NCBI GenBank assembly: GCA_946885335.1
Contig: CAMPGG010000231.1
Span: 1-5,542, forward strand
DNA: 5,542 bases
Reading direction: 5' to 3'
Source of the DNA: an uncultured Chitinophagaceae bacterium
GTDB taxonomy: Bacteria; Bacteroidota; Bacteroidia; Chitinophagales; Chitinophagaceae
In this document: positions 1-5,542 of the stretch, piece by piece
How the letters are laid out: every line of letters starts with the position of its first letter
Numbering within the stretch: the stretch's first letter is position 1
The notes under the pieces: generated by a model
What the model was told of the DNA's origin: nothing
The model's database searches: none
The model's input: only the letters and a program-made list of their open reading frames with translations
Made by a program: the position numbers and the translations under genes

Positions 1-45
1 GGTTAAGAAACTGAATCTTACAATTGTATTTTGTTGATTTGCCAT
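1..45 (-). CDS. possible 5' end of a divergent gene, cut by the window edge
   Basis: On the minus strand an ATG at position 45 opens a frame of 15 codons (MANQQNTIVRFSFLT) that runs off the left edge without a stop. The start resembles a natural Bacteroidota N-terminus, and a start here leaves about 150 bp for divergent promoters before the lipoprotein gene at 197. The same frame stays open further upstream to a pair of ATG codons at 157-162. That extension is dominated by Lys, Asn, Tyr and Phe, as expected from translating AT-rich non-coding DNA, and it would leave only 34 bp between the divergent genes, so I prefer the shorter start. No Shine-Dalgarno is visible, which is normal for this phylum. 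The product cannot be recognised from 15 residues, and the frame could be open by chance. Confidence 0.3.
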   Translation of the reverse strand, partial: MANQQNTIVRFSFLT

Positions 46-196
46 GAATGAATAGTTAAAATAATTGACCTTATTAAATTGGTTAGATTTTTTATAGTCG
101 GGTTTAATTTGGGAAAATTTATACACTGATACCACCCATATAAAAAATGCTTTCTTCATCATTTTTAAACATGATATTGTATGCAAATCAATCATC
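46..196. other. AT-rich intergenic region upstream of the lipoprotein gene
   Basis: This short non-coding stretch should carry the promoter of the lipoprotein gene at 197, and of the leftward gene if that is real. The nearest plus-strand match to the Bacteroidota -7 box TAnnTTTG is at 105-112 (TAATTTGG, one mismatch). It has a TTG core at 79-81 in a poor -33 position, and it would give a 5' leader of roughly 80 nt. A minus-strand near match, TAAATTTT, lies at 114-121. Neither is good enough to call as a promoter. I see no terminator, riboswitch or RNA gene here. Confidence 0.4.
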
Positions 197-838
197 ATGA
201 AATGGATTACTACTGCAACATTCATTTGCATGAGCCTTTCCTCATGCAGTCAATCTAATTCTAACAATGTAAAGGCTGGTCAACAAGTTGGTGGAAGATG
301 CGAAGGGTGCGAAGCCATTTATGAAACACCGATTCCTTTTGATCAGCTTGATCATATTGATACACTACCCGACTTTAAACGTTATGAACAAAAGCTTTTA
401 TTGACCGGAACAGTTTACCAGGTTGATGGAAAAACACCTGCAAAAGATATAGTGTTGTATGTATATCATACTGATCCTTCGGGCATTTATCCAAGACAGG
501 AAAATGATAAAGGCTGGGCACAGCGCCATGGCTATATCAGGGGATGGATTAAAACAAATGAAAAAGGTGAATACCGTTTTTATACTTTCCGCCCTGCATC
601 TTATCCTAACAGCACACAACCACAACATGTACACATTACGGTTAAAGAGCCGGACAAGAATGAATATTATATTGATGAATTTTTATTTGCAGATGACCCG
701 CATCTGCCAAAAGAAAATAATAACCGTAATCCCAGGGGAGGTAACGGTGTAGTGCAACCGGTTTTACAGAATGGAATATCAACAGCTCAAAGAGATATCA
801 TTCTTGGAAAAAATATACCTGGTTACCCGGCAAAATAA
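197..838 (+). CDS. intradiol ring-cleavage dioxygenase-like lipoprotein
   Basis: This 213-residue protein begins with a lipoprotein signal peptide: a short hydrophobic stretch and a lipobox LSSC with the acylated Cys at residue 17. It should therefore be membrane-anchored outside the cytoplasm. The residues after Cys17 are Ser/Gln/Asn, without the acidic cluster typical of Bacteroidota surface-export signals, so a periplasm-facing position is likelier (inference). A CxxC pair (C35, C38) precedes the beta-rich domain at about residues 64-165. In this domain DPSGIYP (Y98), FRPASYP (Y136) and QHVHI (H144, H146) align with the two Tyr and two His that bind non-haem Fe(III) in catechol 1,2- and protocatechuate 3,4-dioxygenases. 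The ligand set looks complete, but the Arg that usually precedes the HxH motif is replaced (QPQHVH). Classical enzymes are cytosolic and sit beside aromatic-degradation genes; this one does neither, so its substrate is unknown. The start codon fits the signal peptide exactly. Confidence 0.85.
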   Translation: MKWITTATFICMSLSSCSQSNSNNVKAGQQVGGRCEGCEAIYETPIPFDQLDHIDTLPDFKRYEQKLLLTGTVYQVDGKTPAKDIVLYVYHTDPSGIYPRQENDKGWAQRHGYIRGWIKTNEKGEYRFYTFRPASYPNSTQPQHVHITVKEPDKNEYYIDEFLFADDPHLPKENNNRNPRGGNGVVQPVLQNGISTAQRDIILGKNIPGYPAK

Positions 839-843
839 AGACT

Positions 844-1515
844 TTAAAGTATTGGCCTGCGGCCGAAAAGTAAACTGCCGATCCTTACCATATTACTGCC
901 ATTTTGAACAGCTATTTTATAATCATCACTCATACCCATTGAAAGTGTTGACCACTGAAATGCTTGATGAGTAATGGCTGCATAGTGATCAAAAAGGTTT
1001 TTGAGATATTTGAATTCCGTTTGAATTTTACCTGCATCATCTGTGAACGTTGCCATTCCCATTAATCCTTTTATAACAATATTATTAAAATCAGATTTTT
1101 GTACCTGTTCAATGATTTCTTTTAATTCATCCTCGTTTAATCCAAACTTGGTAGTTTCTTTTGCAATATGCACCTGCAGCAATACATGAATGATGCGATT
1201 ATTTTTTGCTGCCTGTTTATTTATTTCCTTTAATAATTTCAGGCTGTCTACGCCATGCACCAGGTAAATAAATGGAGCAATGTATTTTACCTTATTGGTT
1301 TGAAGATGACCGATAAAATGCCACCTGATATCTTTTGGTAAATTTTCCGCTTTTTCAACCAGTTCCTGTACATAATTCTCACCAAAATCCCTGTGACCCA
1401 AATTATATAAAGCCTGTATTGATTGAACCGGTTGAATTTTAGATACTGCAACAAGATCAACTCCTTCACCCAACTCATGTAAAATCCGATCGTATGTATC
1501 TTTATTCACCGCCAT
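844..1515 (-). CDS. yggS: YggS/PLPBP-family pyridoxal phosphate-binding protein
   Basis: This 223-residue single-domain protein matches the YggS/PROSC (PLPBP) family, which has the fold-type III PLP barrel of alanine racemase but lacks its C-terminal domain. The family binds PLP and helps vitamin B6 and amino/keto-acid homeostasis in the cytoplasm; no clear enzymatic reaction is established. Visible motifs in order are VAVSK with the PLP-lysine at K26, FGENYVQE (44-51), the signature HFIGHLQTNK (66-75), KGLMGMATF (149-157), SMGMSDD (192-198) and the phosphate-binding VRIGSLLFG (210-218). The lysine is followed by Ile where Thr is usual, a conservative oddity. The length is normal for the family. 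The start ATG overlaps the stop of the upstream acyl-CoA dehydrogenase (TAATG), which implies co-transcription and probably translational coupling. The 3' end converges on the lipoprotein gene with 5 bp between stops. Confidence 0.93.
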   Translation of the reverse strand: MAVNKDTYDRILHELGEGVDLVAVSKIQPVQSIQALYNLGHRDFGENYVQELVEKAENLPKDIRWHFIGHLQTNKVKYIAPFIYLVHGVDSLKLLKEINKQAAKNNRIIHVLLQVHIAKETTKFGLNEDELKEIIEQVQKSDFNNIVIKGLMGMATFTDDAGKIQTEFKYLKNLFDHYAAITHQAFQWSTLSMGMSDDYKIAVQNGSNMVRIGSLLFGRRPIL

Positions 1516-2669
1516 TATTTCAATATGTTTCTACTGATCACTATTCGCTGAACCTCGCTGGTTCCTTCATAGATCTGTGTAATCTTGGCATCCCGCATTA
1601 ATCGTTCAACATGATATTCTTTTACAAAGCCATAACCACCATGCACCTGGACTGCTTCTGTTGTTGTCCACATAGCGGTTTCGCTGGCAAAAACTTTAGC
1701 CATGGAACTGCTTAATGTATAATCCATTTTATTGTCTTTTTCCCATGCAGCCTTCAGGCATAATAAACGGCTGGCTTCAATTCGTGTGGCCATATCTGCC
1801 AGTTTAAATGCAATGATCTGGTGATTCATGATCTCTGTACCAAATGCTTTTCGTTCTTTTGAATATTGAAGCGCCAGTTCATATGCTCCGCTGGCAATGC
1901 CCAATGCCTGGGAGGCAATACCAATCCGTCCACCCGCTAAAGTATTCATAGCGAATTTGAAACCAAAACCATCTTCACCAATCCGGTTTTCTTTAGGCAC
2001 TTTCACATCCTGGAACATGATGCTGTGTGTATCACTGCCACGGATACCCAATTTATTTTCTTTAGCACCTACGGTTACGCCGGGCCAGTTTTTTTCAACA
2101 ATAAAAGTATTGATACCTCTTGAACCTTTTTTAATATCTGTTTGGGCGATGACTAAATAAACGGAAGCTGAATTACCATTGGTGATCCAATTCTTGGTAC
2201 CATTTAAAATATAATGATCGCCTTTGTCTTCTGCAGTTGTTCTTTGAGAAGTAGCATCACTGCCTGCTTCTGGTTCACTCAATAAAAAAGCACCCAGGTA
2301 TAAGTCATCATCCTTGCGGCCTTGTGCTAAAGGAACCAGGTATTTTTGTTTTTGTTCTTCCGTTCCATAAGCTTCCAATCCAAAACAAACCAGGCTATTA
2401 TTAACACTCATTACCACACTTACACTGGCGTCGATCTTACTGATCTCTTCCATGGCCAATACATAACTCATCGTATCCATGCCCGATCCGCCATATGCCG
2501 GATCAACCATCATCCCTAAAAAACCAAGCTCCGCCAGTTTCATCACCTGTTCTTTTGGAAAAGTTTGTTTCTCATCTCTTTCAATTACACCGGGTAAACA
2601 TTCATTACGGGCAAAATCACGTGCAGCCTGTTGTATCAGTTTATGTTCTTCACTTAATTCAAATAACAT
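1515..2669 (-). CDS. acyl-CoA dehydrogenase (short-chain/butyryl type)
   Basis: This full-length, 384-residue FAD enzyme oxidises acyl-CoA to trans-2-enoyl-CoA and passes electrons to electron-transfer flavoprotein; it is cytoplasmic and catalyses the first step of beta-oxidation or of branched-chain acyl-CoA breakdown. The N-terminal helical domain spans about residues 5-118. The middle beta domain begins with the family signature LLSEPEAGSD (129-138) and continues with KNWITNG (159-165). The C-terminal helical domain follows from about 235 and contains GGRIGIASQALG (246-257), ERKAFG (272-277), QVHGGYGF (341-348) and IYEGTSEVQR (366-375). E368 sits at the position of the catalytic base in short-chain and butyryl-CoA dehydrogenases, rather than at the alternative position of isovaleryl- and long-chain enzymes. 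Exact chain-length preference cannot be read from the sequence. It is the first gene of a two-gene unit with yggS and has a candidate promoter about 20 bp upstream. Confidence 0.96.
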   Translation of the reverse strand: MLFELSEEHKLIQQAARDFARNECLPGVIERDEKQTFPKEQVMKLAELGFLGMMVDPAYGGSGMDTMSYVLAMEEISKIDASVSVVMSVNNSLVCFGLEAYGTEEQKQKYLVPLAQGRKDDDLYLGAFLLSEPEAGSDATSQRTTAEDKGDHYILNGTKNWITNGNSASVYLVIAQTDIKKGSRGINTFIVEKNWPGVTVGAKENKLGIRGSDTHSIMFQDVKVPKENRIGEDGFGFKFAMNTLAGGRIGIASQALGIASGAYELALQYSKERKAFGTEIMNHQIIAFKLADMATRIEASRLLCLKAAWEKDNKMDYTLSSSMAKVFASETAMWTTTEAVQVHGGYGFVKEYHVERLMRDAKITQIYEGTSEVQRIVISRNILK

Positions 2670-2689
2670 TTTAAATATTTTTCGTGGCG

Positions 2690-2697
2690 CAAAAATA
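2690..2697 (-). promoter_or_regulatory. candidate Bacteroidota -7 promoter box for the acyl-CoA dehydrogenase-yggS unit
   Basis: The minus strand reads TATTTTTG, a perfect match to the TAnnTTTG -7 element of the Bacteroidota primary sigma factor. It ends 20 bases before the dehydrogenase ATG, giving a plausible short leader of about 15 nt. The -33 position is weak: TGTT at 2718-2721, 20 bases upstream, compared with the usual TTTG. AT-rich DNA yields such octamers by chance, so the call rests on placement as well as sequence. Confidence 0.45.
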
Positions 2698-2722
2698 ACT
2701 GAAACATTTAGATTACTAACAG

Positions 2723-2759
2723 TTGTTCATATTAAATTCAAAAAATGAATGATGAACAA
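2723..2759. repeat. nested inverted repeat upstream of the acyl-CoA dehydrogenase promoter
   Basis: Outer arms TTGTTCAT (2723-2730) and ATGAACAA (2752-2759) are perfect 8-bp inverted repeats. Inside them lie inner arms ATTCA (2736-2740) and TGAAT (2746-2750), which surround a run of five A. The element sits between the desaturase terminator and the candidate dehydrogenase promoter, immediately upstream of where the -33 box would be. That placement suits a regulator-binding site. No T-tract follows it on the minus strand, so it is not a second terminator. Its function is inferred from position only. Confidence 0.4.
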
Positions 2760-2760
2760 G

Positions 2761-2786
2761 AAAAAAGCCCCTGTAAAAGGGGCTTT
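2761..2786 (-). terminator. intrinsic terminator of the desaturase gene
   Basis: A perfect 9-bp stem is formed by AAAGCCCCT (2764-2772) and AGGGGCTTT (2778-2786) with a 5-nt loop. On the minus strand the stem runs into six consecutive T (2766-2761), the last three of which belong to the stem. It begins 3 bases after the desaturase stop codon. On the plus strand only a broken T-run follows, and no plus-strand gene ends nearby, so it should act on leftward transcription. It separates the desaturase from the dehydrogenase-yggS unit. Confidence 0.9.
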
Positions 2787-2789
2787 GAT

Positions 2790-3866
2790 TTAATTATTTC
2801 TGGAGAGACTTTTTAGATAACTGACATGCGATGCAACCGCCGTTCGCATTTTTGGATATTCTATATACGGAACATTAAAATCATCACAAGCTTTTTTAAT
2901 GATTTTGCTGATAGCCGGATAATGTACATGCGAGATCTTGGGGAATAAATGATGTTCAATCTGGAAATTTAATCCACCAACCCACCAGGATATAAACTTG
3001 TTGCTTGTCGCAAAATTTGCTGTTGTTTTTAATTGGTGAATGGCCCATTCATCTTCCAGCGTGTTGCCTGGTTGTTTGGGTACAGGAAATTCAGTATGTT
3101 CTACAGTATGTGCTAATTGAAAAACAATACTTAATAATACGCCGGCAAACATGCCATAGATAAGAAAACCTACCAACCATGGAAGAAAGCCCACAGTATA
3201 AATTGGAATGGCAACAAAAAGAATGGCATGTAAAACTTTAAATCCCCAAAATGAAATATGATCACTCAATTTCATTTTTTTGAGAGGCATACTCCCTACT
3301 CTTTTCAAAAAATACTTTTTATAATCAGTAACAAAAACCCAGTACATATATAACAATGAATAAGCACCCCAGAAATAATAGTGCTGGTATTTATGCAGTT
3401 TGTAGAATTTTTGGGTTTCGCAAAGACGTAAAATGGGTTTAGCATCAATATCATCATCAATGCCATCTATATTAGTATAAGCATGATGAATAACATTGTG
3501 TTTTGTTTTCCACATAAACACATTGGCACCCAGAAAATTAACTGACAAACCTGCTAATTCATTTAACCATTTATACTTACTGAAACTACCGTGAGCGCCA
3601 TCATGCATCACATTGAAACCAATGGATGCCGTAAATACACCTAATAACAAACATTCTACAATAGCCAATGCAACACCGGGTGTAAAAAATACCAGGTGCA
3701 CGTAAACAGCTACCAGGCTTATAACGAGAACTATGGCTTTAACAAAAAGACCCGTATTACCTGTGGTAGGCTTGCCTGCTTTTTCAAAATAATCACTAAT
3801 GCGATTTTTAAGTTCTGTATGAAAGGATTTCGAAACTGAAGAGAATTTGGGTGTTGTTGTCGTCAT
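2790..3866 (-). CDS. membrane fatty-acid (acyl-CoA/acyl-lipid) desaturase
   Basis: This 358-residue integral membrane di-iron desaturase introduces a double bond into a fatty acyl chain, using O2 and electrons from a separate ferredoxin or cytochrome b5-like donor; no fused cytochrome b5 domain is present. All three histidine boxes are visible: HDGAH (88-92), HNVIHH (123-128) and QIEHH (302-306), with additional His at 253 and 257 (LAHTVEH). Hydrophobic segments at about 40-62, 66-86, 103-118, 162-180 and 205-250 give the usual hairpin membrane topology. The Gln opening the third box is typical of front-end (delta-5/6/8) desaturases, whereas delta-9 enzymes usually have His; this suggests but does not prove regioselectivity. 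The ATG at 3866 gives a normal cytosolic N-terminus. The gene follows bshB1 after 91 bp and ends at a strong terminator, so it may be transcribed alone or together with bshB1. Confidence 0.93.
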   Translation of the reverse strand: MTTTTPKFSSVSKSFHTELKNRISDYFEKAGKPTTGNTGLFVKAIVLVISLVAVYVHLVFFTPGVALAIVECLLLGVFTASIGFNVMHDGAHGSFSKYKWLNELAGLSVNFLGANVFMWKTKHNVIHHAYTNIDGIDDDIDAKPILRLCETQKFYKLHKYQHYYFWGAYSLLYMYWVFVTDYKKYFLKRVGSMPLKKMKLSDHISFWGFKVLHAILFVAIPIYTVGFLPWLVGFLIYGMFAGVLLSIVFQLAHTVEHTEFPVPKQPGNTLEDEWAIHQLKTTANFATSNKFISWWVGGLNFQIEHHLFPKISHVHYPAISKIIKKACDDFNVPYIEYPKMRTAVASHVSYLKSLSRNN

Positions 3867-3886
3867 GCTACCGTCTAAATTTTCGC

Positions 3887-3899
3887 TAAGTTAAACTTA
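3887..3899. repeat. 13-bp palindrome in the desaturase leader, possible operator
   Basis: TAAGTT (3887-3892) and AACTTA (3894-3899) are perfect inverted arms around a single A, 20 bases upstream of the desaturase start. On the minus strand the palindrome includes TAAGTTTA (3892-3899), which matches the Bacteroidota -7 box TAnnTTTG except for the last base, although no good -33 box lies at the right distance. A symmetric site overlapping a promoter would suit repression by a dimeric regulator responding to lipid state, but this is inferred from symmetry and position. The stem is too AT-rich, and lacks a following T-run, to be a terminator for bshB1. Confidence 0.3.
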
Positions 3900-3957
3900 A
3901 ACGGCCAAATTCTGGGGTTAAATGGCAACGAATATCTGTCAAATGTGATGATTAACA

Positions 3958-4692
3958 TTACGTTTCGACCATAACCAAAGCATCCAATGAACGAATACCG
4001 ATCTTTTTTTCAGATATAAAACCTTCTGCATATTTAACGCCAATTCGTTTACCAAACATCCTTGCACGTGCAACAATGCTATCTAAAAAATCAGGTGTTG
4101 AAATATAAGTAGTAGGTTCACCGTCATCCTGTTGACTAAAAAATTGTGTGCGATAAGCTTTCACACTATTCATTTTTTGTTCAAATGTATCGCTGACATC
4201 AATTAATATGTCCGGTTCATGATACCAATCCTGTATATAATGTAAAACATATTTAGGACGCCATTTTTGCTGTGGGTTGCCTTGTTCATCAACTGTTTCA
4301 ATTTTTGACAAACCTGCAAGGAAACAGGATTCTGCAATCAGGTGGCCTGCCCTTCCATGATCGGGGTGACGATCATCCAGCACATTTGCAAAAACCACTT
4401 CGGGTTGATATTTACGAATGGACTGAATTAATTTTAGTTGATGCGTTTCATCATTTACAAAAAAACCATCCCTGAATTTTAAATTTTCTCTTGCCACAAC
4501 ACCAATGATCGATGCAGCTTCCGCGGCTTCACTGTAACGGGTATCAATAGTGCCTCTTGATCCTAATTCGCCTTGTGTTAGATCGATAATGGCTGCCGTT
4601 TTACCTGCAATTATTTCATTGATCAAAACCCCGGAACATCCAAGTTCAACATCATCGGGATGAACGCCAATGGCTAATATATCTACCTTCAT
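3958..4692 (-). CDS. bshB1: bacillithiol biosynthesis deacetylase BshB1
   Basis: This 244-residue zinc hydrolase of the PIG-L/LmbE family removes the acetyl group from N-acetylglucosaminyl-malate, the second of three steps to the cytoplasmic thiol bacillithiol. BshA (glycosyltransferase) should precede it and BshC (cysteine adding) follow; neither is in this window. The N-terminal GVHPDDVELG supplies zinc ligands H11 and D14 and the likely general base D13. RHPDHGRAG supplies H109 (catalytic) and H112 (third zinc ligand), in positions that match the characterised Bacillus cereus enzyme within one residue. Other family-typical blocks are DLTQGELGSRGT (37-48) and KAYRTQFF (178-185). The length is typical, and the ATG lies just before the first beta strand. 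No Shine-Dalgarno is present. Other PIG-L deacetylases share the zinc motifs, but the end-to-end pattern fits the BshB1 group well. Confidence 0.92.
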   Translation of the reverse strand: MKVDILAIGVHPDDVELGCSGVLINEIIAGKTAAIIDLTQGELGSRGTIDTRYSEAAEAASIIGVVARENLKFRDGFFVNDETHQLKLIQSIRKYQPEVVFANVLDDRHPDHGRAGHLIAESCFLAGLSKIETVDEQGNPQQKWRPKYVLHYIQDWYHEPDILIDVSDTFEQKMNSVKAYRTQFFSQQDDGEPTTYISTPDFLDSIVARARMFGKRIGVKYAEGFISEKKIGIRSLDALVMVET

Positions 4693-4800
4693 TGTTAATC
4701 AGTTTTTTGGCTTGTTAAGATTCAACATCAATAATTACTTTTAATTTCCTTCACTCAGTATAAAAGAATTAAAAAGATGCATGATAATTTTTCGATGATA
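4693..4800. other. intergenic leader of bshB1
   Basis: This AT-rich gap between the DUF4294 terminator and bshB1 should hold the bshB1 promoter, because the upstream unit appears to be terminated. On the minus strand TATACT (within 4758-4766) resembles a generic -10 hexamer, but there is no acceptable partner box and no TAnnTTTG match. I see no small ORF, riboswitch or strong hairpin here. Confidence 0.3.
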
Positions 4801-4825
4801 AAAAAAATCCCTGCGAATGTAGGGA
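4801..4825 (-). terminator. likely intrinsic terminator of the DUF4294 gene
   Basis: Arms TCCCT (4808-4812) and AGGGA (4821-4825) form a 5-bp stem, continued by one mismatch and one further C-G pair. On the minus strand the stem is followed directly by seven T (4807-4801). It lies 27 bases after the DUF4294 stop codon. The stem is short, but the placement and uninterrupted T-tract make termination of leftward transcription likely. On the plus strand no T-run follows. Confidence 0.7.
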
Positions 4826-4852
4826 GAATTGTTTTCAGCGCTTGTAATGAAA

Positions 4853-5539
4853 TTAATTGACTGATGACATGGGCCTGGTAAAACTGTTATACCACATGCC
4901 GTCAATTTCCTTGACTATGGTTTCAATCTGGCGGTCAGTAGCGTCTTTCATATCATAATCCTGTTTCAAACTGCTTCCAAAAAAGAAAGCAACCGTTTGA
5001 TATAACCTTGCTGAAACGCCACCTTTATATTCCCTGATAATGGAATAACAATTATTACCTGTCTGGCGGTTGATCAGTTTCATCAAAACCCTGCCCTGGT
5101 ATACGGATAAATTGGTGAGCGGATCTGCGAACTGATCTTTCAATTCTTTTTCCCTGGATTTTAGATATTTCTTTTTTTCTTTTTTAGAATTGATACTGGT
5201 GAGTTGTAATTGTATTTCGTTTAAAGTAACGCCGGCGGTTCTTGCAAAAGGATAAGTTACATACACCGCATTTCTCAACCTGTTGTATTCCCGCTTATAT
5301 TTTTCAAGTTGCTTTTCGGACATGTTTGATACCCAGGCCATTTCTGATTCTTTATAAGGGATCAGGTCACCATCATAACAAATAGCAGATGTAAGTAAGG
5401 TATCGTTTGGACCCCAATTAAGCGTATCGGGCATGGTGCATTGAGCTTGCACCTTTGAATTAAATAAAAGGGTTATAAATATGACAAAAACAATTCTTAT
5501 CAATTTCGGCGGTATTATGGGGTTAAATCTACAAAACAA
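4853..5539 (-). CDS. secreted DUF4294 domain-containing protein; 5' end uncertain
   Basis: The C-terminal two thirds match DUF4294, a family of unknown function that I know only from Bacteroidota. Recognisable blocks are YDGDLIPYKE (55-64), RLRNAVYVTYPFA (87-99), KKKYLKSREKELKDQF (122-137), LSVYQGRVLMKLINRQTG (144-161) and the region ending VAFFFGSSLKQDYD (183-196). A signal peptide is visible: basic residues K12 and R15, a hydrophobic core at about 16-26 and a VQA|Q cleavage site after residue 32, so the mature protein should be periplasmic or secreted. The DUF region is highly charged, with a Lys-rich stretch at 119-134. The start is unclear. The longest frame begins with TTG at 5539, leaving an odd 11-residue prefix; another TTG at 5503 would start right at the signal peptide. 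The frame is also open to the window edge, so a true ATG may lie outside. I cannot assign a function. Confidence 0.85.
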   Translation of the reverse strand: MFCRFNPIIPPKLIRIVFVIFITLLFNSKVQAQCTMPDTLNWGPNDTLLTSAICYDGDLIPYKESEMAWVSNMSEKQLEKYKREYNRLRNAVYVTYPFARTAGVTLNEIQLQLTSINSKKEKKKYLKSREKELKDQFADPLTNLSVYQGRVLMKLINRQTGNNCYSIIREYKGGVSARLYQTVAFFFGSSLKQDYDMKDATDRQIETIVKEIDGMWYNSFTRPMSSVN

Positions 5540-5542
5540 GTT

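Noticed and set aside
65..70. TTGACC as a -35 box for the lipoprotein gene
   Set aside because: No convincing -10 or -7 partner lies at a suitable distance, and this phylum does not normally use E. coli-type -35 boxes.
398..634. Minus-strand open frame of 78 codons inside the lipoprotein gene
   Set aside because: It lies antisense within a gene that has clear family motifs and a signal peptide; its translation has no recognisable domain.
854..864. GC-rich GGCCTGCGGCC as a terminator between the convergent genes
   Set aside because: It encodes the conserved end of YggS, its stem is only 4 bp with a 3-nt loop, and no T-run follows on either strand.
459..974. Two plus-strand open frames overlapping the lipoprotein gene and the yggS 3' end
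   Set aside because: They are out of frame with well-supported genes on both sides, and no family is recognisable in their translations.
1897..2160. Plus-strand open frame antisense to the acyl-CoA dehydrogenase
   Set aside because: It lies wholly inside a conserved enzyme gene on the other strand and looks like a codon-bias shadow.
2479..2748. Plus-strand open frame over the dehydrogenase 5' end and its promoter region
   Set aside because: It overlaps the conserved N-terminal domain on the other strand and runs through the candidate promoter and inverted repeat; the translation has no recognisable features.
3937..3943. TTTGACA on the minus strand as a -35/-33 box for the desaturase
   Set aside because: The sequence is attractive, but at the correct spacing downstream there is only TAACCCCA, neither a TAnnTTTG nor a TATAAT box.
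2790..4692. A bacillithiol-lipid gene cluster formed by bshB1 and the desaturase
   Set aside because: Same strand and a 91-bp gap are the only links. No other bsh genes are present, and no known pathway joins the two activities, so proximity may be incidental.

Overview
The window looks like ordinary chromosome from a member of the Bacteroidota, probably a Chitinophagaceae-type organism (inference). The evidence is AT-rich DNA, gene starts without Shine-Dalgarno sequences, one perfect TAnnTTTG promoter -7 box, a DUF4294 secreted protein (a family I know only from Bacteroidota) and a BshB1-type bacillithiol deacetylase. No mobile element, phage gene, CRISPR array, tRNA or rRNA is visible. No stretch over 300 bases lacks a gene.

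Layout. Bases 1-196 are an AT-rich upstream region that may hold the 5' end of a divergent gene leaving the window on the left. At 197-838 (+) lies a lipoprotein with an intradiol-dioxygenase fold and a complete Tyr2His2 iron-ligand set. All other genes are on the minus strand. The lipoprotein gene converges, with only 5 bp between stop codons, on a YggS/PLPBP-family PLP protein (844-1515). That gene is the second of a two-gene unit whose first gene is an acyl-CoA dehydrogenase (1515-2669); the two overlap as TAATG. A Bacteroidota-type promoter and a nested inverted repeat lie upstream of the dehydrogenase. Next is a membrane fatty-acid desaturase (2790-3866) that ends at a strong intrinsic terminator. 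It is preceded by bshB1 (3958-4692), and then by a DUF4294 protein (4853-5539 or beyond) with its own likely terminator and a 5' end that may lie outside the window.

How the genes work together. Lipid metabolism links two neighbours: a desaturase that would introduce double bonds into acyl chains, and a dehydrogenase that would start acyl-CoA beta-oxidation. A terminator and a promoter separate them, so they are probably controlled independently. BshB1 makes the glucosaminyl-malate precursor of bacillithiol; its partners BshA and BshC are not in the window. YggS is a PLP-homeostasis protein. I see no multi-gene novel system here. The points worth a second look are the small palindromes near two lipid-gene promoters, the iron-site details of the dioxygenase-like lipoprotein, and the uncertain 5' end of the DUF4294 gene.
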